Below, piece after piece: positions 34,660 to 42,024 of a stretch of 50,888 nucleotides of DNA. The position numbers were made by a program, and so were the translations under genes. Location of the stretch: the NCBI GenBank assembly GCA_002483425.1, contig DLHW01000069.1, positions 1 to 50,888 of the forward strand, written 5' to 3'. This DNA comes from Methylococcaceae bacterium UBA7658. GTDB taxonomy: Bacteria; Pseudomonadota; Gammaproteobacteria; Methylococcales; Methylomonadaceae. Numbering within the stretch: the first letter of the stretch is position 1; each line of letters opens with the position of its first letter. The notes below the pieces were generated by a model, which was not told where the DNA came from, did not search any database, and saw only the letters and a program-made list of their open reading frames with translations.

Positions 34660-36915
34660 TTACCTGCATTTAAAAACCATTAATGTAATATCATCACTAA
34701 AAGTGGTTTTTAGGCAAAACTGCTGAATAGCCCCTATTAGAGCATTTATGATATGTTGCGGGCTTTCCTGGATATTTTGTAACAACACGGACTTTACCCG
34801 CTCCAGGCCAAAGAATTCTTTATCCGCGTTTTCGGCCTCGATCAAGCCATCAGTATATAACAGTATCACGTCACCCTTTCCAAGCATTGTCATTTTCTCT
34901 TCAAAAACAACATCTCTTTTAACGCCTAAGATCAAACCATCAGCGTCCAGTTTCTTAAAATCATTTTCGTAGACGCTAAATAACAAGGGCGGAGGATGTC
35001 CCGCATTGGCAAATCTTAATTGCTGGGTATGGAAGTTGTATTGTAAATAAAACAAGGTAATGAAATAGTCTGATTTATCCAAATCTTCAAATAGAAAATT
35101 GTTAAGGACAGTTAGCGTTTCCGAGGGAGTCGCCAGTTGATTGGTCTGTGCCCTAATAGCGCTTCGGGCTTCGACCATAAACAGGGCAGGGCCTATCGAA
35201 TGGCCGGAAACATCGGCAATGACGATGTCCAACTGGGCTTCTTTGCGAAAAAAATAGTCAAAATAGTCGCCACCCACCTTATCAGCTGGCAGGCAAAAAC
35301 CCGCCACTTCAAAATCTTCCGATTGGATGGGCGCAGAGGGCGTTAAGGTTGCCTGAATCTGCTGGGCAATCCTGATTTCATTCTGCGCAATCGCCAAGTT
35401 GACATGCGCCAAGCGGATTTGTTCTTCTGCCGCTTTACGGCCCGAAATATCGTGGATGAAGCCGCTAAAAATATAACTATTGCCCAACTTCAGGGGCGAC
35501 ACGCTGAGTTCGACCGGGAACTCTGTGCCGTCGCGGCGCAGGGCGGTTTGCTCCGTCTGTTTGTTCAAAATAGGGCCCACACCCGTCTGTAAAAACGTGA
35601 GCAAGCCCTGGCGGTGCGCCTTATGGAAACGGGTTGGGATGATTAATTCATCAAGGCGTTGACCGATGGCCTCTTTGCTAGACCAGCCGAACATCTTTTC
35701 GGCACGATGGTTCCAGTCGATTATGATGCCGTAAACATCCATGATGACGATGGCGTTAATAGAGCTTTCTATAATCAGCCGTGTCCGCTTTTCGGACTCA
35801 ATCAAGGCTTCCTGAAAATGCATCCTGGCAGTAACGTCGCGGTCTACGCCGCGCCATTTGGTCAGCTTACCCTCGGCATTGATGATCGGTAAGCCAGTCG
35901 ATTCGGTTATTACCTGTTGTCCATTTTTATGCTGGTAATGGTTGACCAAGGCGAAAAAAGGGCGGTGGCTTGTAGAGTATGACTGTTGGTTTTTTTGGTC
36001 TTGCGCGGACAAGAACGCAGTGTACTGTTTGCCGATGACCTGATCCTGGCTGTAACCCAGGATTTGGGCCACGGCATTGCTGCTATAAAGGTAATAGCCA
36101 TTCGGGTCTTGTTCCCACAACCATTCTCCGGTCATTTCCGCCATCTGGCGAAAGCGTTCTTCGCTTTCTGCCAAGGCCGATTCGGCTTGTTTCCGGCGCG
36201 TGATGTTTTCTTCAACGGCCACAAAATGGGTAATGTCACCGGCGCTATTTTTTATGGCACTAATGCTTTCGTACACCCAGTAAGTTTCACCGTTTTTCTT
36301 TTGGTTTAGGATTTCCCCACGCCATTCGCCATTGCCGATTAGCGTTTGCCACATTGCTTGGTAGGATTCTGTTGACATGCCGCCGGATTGAAGCAGCCTA
36401 GGATTTTGTCCGAGTAACTCATCGGCGGAAAAGCCGGTGAGTTCGGTAAATTTCGGGTTGACATATTCTATCCGCCCAGCATGGTCAGTAATCATCACCG
36501 CGCTGGCACTCTGTTCGACAACCCTGTGCATCCTGTAGAAGTCGTTGTCCGGTTCGATCGCCTGGATCAACAAGAAAATGTCCGTGTGGCACTGGTGTTG
36601 ATGGGGGAACGGGGAAATGGATAATAAGACATGGTGTTTATGCCGGTCTTTTGTGATGATTTCACCTTCAAAACAATTGTCGGCTGCCAAGTTGCCTTTT
36701 TTTGAGATGGCCGATTGCCATAAGGCCATTTCTTTGTCAGTTGCGAAGATCAGGCTTAACGGTTGTCCGTCGAGTTCTTCCTCACTGTAACCCAAAAGGT
36801 TTGCGGCCGGCCGGTTGACTTGGTAGATATAGGTGGTTTGCGAATGTGCCTTCCCAGGATGCTTGATCCTGATGATAACCATATTGAAGCTGAGATTATC
36901 GATAATATGGTGCAT
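34660..36915 (-). CDS. PAS-domain SpoIIE (PP2C-type) serine phosphatase
   Basis: A cytosolic sensor phosphatase of 751 residues. Four PAS modules are visible: residues about 1-110 (YQVNRPAANLLGYSEEELDG), 130-245 (FYRMHRVVEQSASAVMITDH to VEENITRRKQAE), 250-370 (EWLWEQDPNGYYLYSSNA to DVTARMHFQEA) and 375-495 (IESSINAIVIMDVYGIIIDW to DISGRKAAEEQ). A short coiled linker (LAIAQNEIRIAQQIQATLTP) leads into the SpoIIE catalytic domain with DKVGGDYFDYF, IADVSGHSIGPALFM, FANAGHPPPLLF, LYTDGLIEAEN and FSDDITLMV, which hold the metal-binding aspartates. It would dephosphorylate the STAS protein encoded at 28.9 kb in response to a PAS signal. It has no HAMP or membrane segment. Confidence 0.93.
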   Translation of the reverse strand: MHHIIDNLSFNMVIIRIKHPGKAHSQTTYIYQVNRPAANLLGYSEEELDGQPLSLIFATDKEMALWQSAISKKGNLAADNCFEGEIITKDRHKHHVLLSISPFPHQHQCHTDIFLLIQAIEPDNDFYRMHRVVEQSASAVMITDHAGRIEYVNPKFTELTGFSADELLGQNPRLLQSGGMSTESYQAMWQTLIGNGEWRGEILNQKKNGETYWVYESISAIKNSAGDITHFVAVEENITRRKQAESALAESEERFRQMAEMTGEWLWEQDPNGYYLYSSNAVAQILGYSQDQVIGKQYTAFLSAQDQKNQQSYSTSHRPFFALVNHYQHKNGQQVITESTGLPIINAEGKLTKWRGVDRDVTARMHFQEALIESEKRTRLIIESSINAIVIMDVYGIIIDWNHRAEKMFGWSSKEAIGQRLDELIIPTRFHKAHRQGLLTFLQTGVGPILNKQTEQTALRRDGTEFPVELSVSPLKLGNSYIFSGFIHDISGRKAAEEQIRLAHVNLAIAQNEIRIAQQIQATLTPSAPIQSEDFEVAGFCLPADKVGGDYFDYFFRKEAQLDIVIADVSGHSIGPALFMVEARSAIRAQTNQLATPSETLTVLNNFLFEDLDKSDYFITLFYLQYNFHTQQLRFANAGHPPPLLFSVYENDFKKLDADGLILGVKRDVVFEEKMTMLGKGDVILLYTDGLIEAENADKEFFGLERVKSVLLQNIQESPQHIINALIGAIQQFCLKTTFSDDITLMVFKCR

Positions 36916-37003
36916 GCGCCGGATGGATGCTGAGACTCTCTTATAAAATCATAGAAAAACGGCTGGGCATTACCAGTAAATGGAAAAGCCAGTGAAACGT
37001 CAA

Positions 37004-37828
37004 TTAACCTGATGCCTTCTTGCCTTTGGGAATCATCTGAAATAATTTTCTGACCTTGCTTTCAGTTATAAACGCCAGAAAGAAAAGTTGCAAGAAACTT
37101 TCCGCTTCAAGAATATCCAGGCCGATTTTTTCAGGCACCGACTCTTTTCGAGTATCAAACAATTTATCCCAAAAAGCCAGGACGATGCCATAGTTGCTGT
37201 CATGTTCACTACGCAGGGTAGAGTGATGGGTGCGGTGCAGGTAAGGGGTAATGATATAGTTCGACAACCGCTTTTCGTCGTCGAAGCTAATGTTGGAATG
37301 GTGAAAAAAAATAAAAAATGACTGGATACTTTCCATTGCCAGCACGAGGTTAGCATCGACCCCCATCGTGACAACAAACGCACACTTGTAGAGAATTTCA
37401 AGGAATAGGTCGATTACGTGAAAACGGAAACCAGTGGACGCATTAAAACTTTTGTCGCTGTGGTGTACCTTATGGAAACGCCAGAGAAAATCGACATGGT
37501 GATTAATAACGTGCCAAGCGTAGATCGCAAAGTCATACAACAAAAAGGCAATGATCCATTTGAGCGGATGATTGTCCATAGCGCGCAAAAGACCAACGCT
37601 GGAAAATTGTTGTGCCACAAAGAACAACGAAGTCGCCCTTAGAATTGTCAATATGACGTTATTGAACAGGAATGTTGTGGTGTTGGTGACAAATGAAGCC
37701 TTGTCAATCGTGTCGGTGAAGTGCCGATACGGCTTCAGCTTTTCCATGACCACCAAAGCAATGAAAGCAAGTATGGACAAGCCGAATAAAACTTGGATCG
37801 GCAACAAATTTATAGTGTCGTTGTTCAT
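37004..37828 (-). CDS. sterol desaturase/fatty acid hydroxylase family membrane protein
   Basis: Integral-membrane di-iron oxygenase of about 274 residues. The histidine clusters that bind the iron pair are visible: HVINHH (near residue 108), HKVHHS (near 122) and HRTHHS (near 200), with further His between them, for example FFIFFHHSN. Hydrophobic segments near residues 8-28, 48-70 and 83-100 and again in the middle of the protein serve as membrane spans. I chose the ATG at 37828, with aggatgg upstream, over the one at 37876. Substrate is unknown: hydroxylation or desaturation of sterols, hopanoids, carotenoids or fatty acids are the family options. Confidence 0.9.
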   Translation of the reverse strand: MNNDTINLLPIQVLFGLSILAFIALVVMEKLKPYRHFTDTIDKASFVTNTTTFLFNNVILTILRATSLFFVAQQFSSVGLLRAMDNHPLKWIIAFLLYDFAIYAWHVINHHVDFLWRFHKVHHSDKSFNASTGFRFHVIDLFLEILYKCAFVVTMGVDANLVLAMESIQSFFIFFHHSNISFDDEKRLSNYIITPYLHRTHHSTLRSEHDSNYGIVLAFWDKLFDTRKESVPEKIGLDILEAESFLQLFFLAFITESKVRKLFQMIPKGKKASG

Positions 37829-37981
37829 GGCTAGACCATCCTTTATATTAAAGACTCCAATCCTGGTTAAATTCATTTACAATCCGAGGCGATATCCTAT
37901 CGTTCGCATCATTTTAAAAAATCATCGCTTGGACAGCGCACCAACCATAAAACTTACGTTTTAGTCCCTTTAATTCAATGG

Positions 37982-38455
37982 TTAATGGGATTCATCGACC
38001 AATAAATTCTTGATATTTTCCACCGTGTTTTCCGCACCTTCTTTAATGGCATGGCGGATCAACTTTTCAAACGGCCACATGTACAGTTCCAGTTCCATAA
38101 GCTCAAATGAATATTCCAGCTTTGTTAAATCCTTACTGCCGTGGCTATAAAATTGATAAGTGTTTCGAATCGGCGCATCAACGCCTTTTAAAGTCACTTT
38201 CTGGGACGGTTCAAATTCAGACACTTCTAGAACAGACCTGGCTTTTTGGCCTTGTTCTAGCCGTGTTTGTTCCGCTTTCGCCCCCACAAAAACCTCATCC
38301 CCAGTAAGTGGCTTAAATTCCGAAACTTCCAGGGCCCATTTAGGGTAATTTTCAAAAAGCCTTTCACCTACAAAATGAAATACGCGGTCAACTGGCTTGT
38401 TTATTTCGACACTGGCCTTTCCTACTATCGGATGGGAAACGTCGAACGGGAACAT
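37982..38455 (-). CDS. SRPBCC family protein (polyketide cyclase/START-like fold)
   Basis: A 157-residue single-domain protein with the helix-grip pattern of the SRPBCC superfamily. The start GKASVEINKPVDRVFHFVGE, a central run of strands (ARSVLEVSEFEPSQKVTLKG and RNTYQFYSHGSKDLTKLEYS) and a long C-terminal helix (KLIRHAIKEGAENTVENIKN) are visible. These proteins bind hydrophobic ligands in an internal cavity. Two Met codons are in tandem; ATG 38455 has the better spacing to the aggag upstream. It sits between the sterol-desaturase-like gene and PutA, all minus strand, and could be a lipid-binding partner of the former (inference). Confidence 0.8.
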   Translation of the reverse strand: MFPFDVSHPIVGKASVEINKPVDRVFHFVGERLFENYPKWALEVSEFKPLTGDEVFVGAKAEQTRLEQGQKARSVLEVSEFEPSQKVTLKGVDAPIRNTYQFYSHGSKDLTKLEYSFELMELELYMWPFEKLIRHAIKEGAENTVENIKNLLVDESH

Positions 38456-38458
38456 CAT

Positions 38459-38764
38459 CTTACTCCTTTCTTATTCTGGCTTATTTTGCCAGCTTCAAGA
38501 TTTTTGGTTTCAGATTCAACCTACCCTTATTATTCGAAAACTTTGCAAAAGAACAAACAAAAATTACATTCACAATTAATTTCAAATCTTAGCCATTGGA
38601 CGAGCATTTTTGTAAGTTAGTTCAGAATAAATAAACTTGTAAATAGTCGGTTACTTTTATATCTGGCTTATGTTTCAGATCTTTTAGAGTAAGCTGATTT
38701 TGTGTAAATTAGCTAACAAGAGGTGAATAAAATGATAGTTTTGGATTAATAGCTTAAGGAATTG
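38459..38764. other. 306-bp intergenic region
   Basis: AT-rich DNA between putA and the SRPBCC gene, both on the minus strand. It should contain the promoter of the SRPBCC gene. A five-codon plus-strand ORF after aagaggtg near 38731 is too short to call. No terminator hairpin or other feature was recognised. Confidence 0.4.
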
Positions 38765-41700
38765 TTATCGTAAATCTTTAGATAACAAACTCGCATTGCC
38801 GCCGATGGCTGCCGTATTTGTGCTTACAGTCTGTTCGACAGCGAAACGGCGCAAATAATCTGGGCCACCCGCTTTAGGGCCGGTACCCGACAGCCCCATG
38901 CCACCAAACGGTTGCGAACCGACCACCGCACCGATCATGTTCCGGTTGACATAAACATTGCCGACTTTCGCACCTTGTTGGATAGCCTTGATGTTGGAAT
39001 CTATGCGGCTGTGTATACCCAGCGTCAAGCCGTAGCCAGTGGCGTTGACCGCGGCAATGACTTTATTTAGTTCATCGGCACGAAAGCGGATGAGGTGCAA
39101 TATTGGCCCAAATACTTCACAGGTAAGTTGTGGCAAGCCTGATATTTCGATTAGAGTCGGCGGAAAGAAGCTGCCATGGCTTAAGCTGTCATCTAAGGGC
39201 AGTTGATAGAGAACTTTCACCTCTTTCTGTATGGCTTCCAGATGGTTATTTAATGGCAACAAGGCGGCATGGTCGATAACGGGGCCAATGTCGGTTTGGT
39301 AAACCCCTGGATTTCCCAAAGATAATTCCTGTATTGCCCCTATCAGCATAGCTATAGCCTTATCGGCGACTTCCTGCTGCACAAACAATACCCGTAACGC
39401 CGAACAGCGTTGCCCTGCGCTGTTGAACGCCGAGGTGATGGCATCCTGGACTAATTGCTCCATCAAAGCCGAACTATCGGCAATCATGACATTCTGACCA
39501 CCGGTTTCGGCAATAAACGGCACGATAGCTTGATGGTGTTGTGCCAATTGGCGGTTGATGAACTGCGCTGTTGCCGTGGAGCCAGTGAGGGCGACACCAG
39601 CAATTCGAGGATCAGGCAATAAGTGCTGCCCGACCAAGCTACCGCTGGCCGGTAAAAACTGCAAAACGGTTTCAGGTATACCTGCTTGATGTAAAATTTC
39701 CACACAACGCATTGCCGTTAATGCCGTTTGGCTGGAGGGCTTTGCGATAACCGTATTACCTGCGGCAAGGGCTGCCGTTATTTGTCCGATAAAGATCGCA
39801 ATCGGGAAATTCCATGGGCTGATACAAACAAACACGCCGCGGCCATAACGAAAAAGTAAGTTTTCTTCACCTACAGCCCTAGGCAACTTTAGAGGGGTTT
39901 CAAATAATTCAAGCCCAGATTGTGCATAATAACGGCAATAATCCACGGCTTCCCTGACTTCCGCTAAGGCATCTTTGATAGTGCGCCCGCCTTCGCGGAT
40001 ACATAAAGACATCAATTCCAGCCGGTTTTGTTCGAGCAGGTCGGCGGCTTTTTGCAAATATCCTACTCGTGTTGTCGCCGGACAAAGCCGCCATTCACTA
40101 AAAGCCTCTGCCGCACCCTCTAATGCCAGACCAATCGCTTTTTGATCGGCATAAGTTACACTTCCGACAACTAACCTATTATCAGATGGATTTCTTATAA
40201 GCTGTTGCTCACCGGAAAACTCTCTGCCATTGATTAAGGGGGATGCTTGCCAATGCTTATTAGCCAAAGCGTCCATGTCTTGCTGTAACTGCTGCAAAAG
40301 CCCAAGATCTGATAGATTTAAGCCTTGTGAATTAAGCCGTTGTTCACCGTATAAACTACTAGGCAACACAATCTGAGAATTCTTGAGTGATGTTTTTACC
40401 CGTTCTATGGGATCACCAAGCAAGTTTTCAATGTTTATATCAGGCTGGTCTACCTGATTAATAAACGAAGTATTAGCCCCATTTTCCAATAAACGCCTGA
40501 CCAAATAAGGCAACAATTCACGATAATGCCCGATTGGCGCATATATACGGCAAGGAATTTGCCAGTGTTGGTTGTCCATGATTTCGTGATACAAAGGCTC
40601 ACCCATGCCGTGCAGCCGCTGGAACTCGTATCCTGGATGCCGTGTACCACCCAGATAAATTGCCGCTAACGTATGGGCGTTATGGCTCCCGAACTGCGGA
40701 TAAAAAACATCAGGCCGCAATAGGAGCAATTGCGAACAGGCCAAATACGATACATCGGTCGCAGACTTATGCGTAAAAACCGGATAATTGCCCAGGCCAT
40801 TTTCTTGGGCGCGTTTAATTTCACTGTCCCAATACGCGCCTTTTACTAGCCGTAACGGAATTCTTTTACGTTGGTTTTCAGCCAACGCAGCAAGCCAGCG
40901 GATAACGGGCAATGCCCTTTTTTGGTAGGCTTGAACGGCCAGCCCTAAGCCTTCCCAGCCAGATAAGTCAGGATGAATGAAAGCATAGGCAAAAATATCC
41001 AATGACATCTCCAGGCGTTCGGATTCTTCCGCATCGACGGTCAGGCAAATATTGGCAAAACGGGCTTTCTTGGCTAAATCCAGCAACTTTCCGCTTAATT
41101 CCTGAACAGCCCGGAGATGCTGTAAAGGTTCGTAGCGTGGACATAAAGCCGATAATTTTACGGAAATGCCAGGGTTGGCATAAGTATCGGAAGACGTAGC
41201 CTGCCCTGACAAGATTTCGATTGCAGAACTATAAGATTGGTAATAGTGTTCCGCATCATCTAAGGTTACTGCGGCTTCACCCAACATATCGAACGAATAC
41301 CGATAGGACGTATCTTGGCTGCTACGTTGTACAGCTTCCGCTATCGAATCTGCAAACACAAATTGCTCTGCAAGATAGGCCATAGCCTGCTTTAGGGCGG
41401 TGCGTATGAGAGGCGCACCCAGACGAGACAGCAACTGCCCAAACACCGGAAACCAATTCTGCTTAGACATCTGCACTTGTTCTTCAAAATGACGGGTAAA
41501 TAGCAGGGCTTGGCTGGACAGATTGACCAGCAGTGAATCGCTGTGTTGCAAATGCTTTTGCCAATCAGCATGGGTCAACTTTTCCTGTAAGAAGCGGTCT
41601 TGGGTAGTACTATCGGGAATCCGCAACAAAGCCTCCGCGATCCCCATCAACACAATACCTTCGTGAGAATTGAGTTGATATTCGCGCAGGAATGACTCGA

Positions 41701-41881
41701 TTACGGATTGCCTGCCCTCCTTTGACCTAACCGCATTGACCAGCGATTTAGCGCAAATACCCGTTTTAGCTGCATCATAAGAACCCAGTTGAGTTAACAG
41801 CCCATGCACAACTTCATTTTCATCCGCCAAATAAGTTTGGTTTATTTCGGAACGTAATACGGTTACTGGTTTATGGGTCAT
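38765..41881 (-). CDS. putA: bifunctional proline dehydrogenase/P5C dehydrogenase
   Basis: Oxidises proline to glutamate in two steps, using FAD in the N-terminal half and NAD in the C-terminal half. The protein of about 1,038 residues lacks the N-terminal ribbon-helix-helix DNA-binding domain of E. coli PutA, so it is not a trifunctional regulator. Proline dehydrogenase motifs are SVKLSALCPRYEP, NICLTVDAEESERLEMS, LRLVKGAYWDSEIKRA and the later RIYAPIGHYRELLPYLVRRLLENGANTSF. The aldehyde dehydrogenase half shows SPWNFPIAIFIGQITAALAA, AETGGQNVMIAD, the catalytic Cys in FNSAGQRCSALRVL and EVFGPILHLIRF. I prefer ATG 41881 (MTHKPVTVL) to 41911; neither has a strong ribosome-binding site. Confidence 0.94.
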   Translation of the reverse strand: MTHKPVTVLRSEINQTYLADENEVVHGLLTQLGSYDAAKTGICAKSLVNAVRSKEGRQSVIESFLREYQLNSHEGIVLMGIAEALLRIPDSTTQDRFLQEKLTHADWQKHLQHSDSLLVNLSSQALLFTRHFEEQVQMSKQNWFPVFGQLLSRLGAPLIRTALKQAMAYLAEQFVFADSIAEAVQRSSQDTSYRYSFDMLGEAAVTLDDAEHYYQSYSSAIEILSGQATSSDTYANPGISVKLSALCPRYEPLQHLRAVQELSGKLLDLAKKARFANICLTVDAEESERLEMSLDIFAYAFIHPDLSGWEGLGLAVQAYQKRALPVIRWLAALAENQRKRIPLRLVKGAYWDSEIKRAQENGLGNYPVFTHKSATDVSYLACSQLLLLRPDVFYPQFGSHNAHTLAAIYLGGTRHPGYEFQRLHGMGEPLYHEIMDNQHWQIPCRIYAPIGHYRELLPYLVRRLLENGANTSFINQVDQPDINIENLLGDPIERVKTSLKNSQIVLPSSLYGEQRLNSQGLNLSDLGLLQQLQQDMDALANKHWQASPLINGREFSGEQQLIRNPSDNRLVVGSVTYADQKAIGLALEGAAEAFSEWRLCPATTRVGYLQKAADLLEQNRLELMSLCIREGGRTIKDALAEVREAVDYCRYYAQSGLELFETPLKLPRAVGEENLLFRYGRGVFVCISPWNFPIAIFIGQITAALAAGNTVIAKPSSQTALTAMRCVEILHQAGIPETVLQFLPASGSLVGQHLLPDPRIAGVALTGSTATAQFINRQLAQHHQAIVPFIAETGGQNVMIADSSALMEQLVQDAITSAFNSAGQRCSALRVLFVQQEVADKAIAMLIGAIQELSLGNPGVYQTDIGPVIDHAALLPLNNHLEAIQKEVKVLYQLPLDDSLSHGSFFPPTLIEISGLPQLTCEVFGPILHLIRFRADELNKVIAAVNATGYGLTLGIHSRIDSNIKAIQQGAKVGNVYVNRNMIGAVVGSQPFGGMGLSGTGPKAGGPDYLRRFAVEQTVSTNTAAIGGNASLLSKDLR

Positions 41882-42024
41882 TGAGCACGCAATCAAGCCG
41901 TCAATAGGCAAGGGTTATTTATTGAATGATTCTTGTCCTTTACAGTCCAATGTGACAATGAATGATTTTCAAAGTTGCTAAACAATAATAATCAATAAAG
42001 GTTTAATGCCTGTGTCAATCGTTA

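Noticed and set aside
38734..38751. Five-codon ORF after aagaggtg
   Set aside because: Good ribosome-binding site, but too short and with no downstream gene on that strand to regulate.
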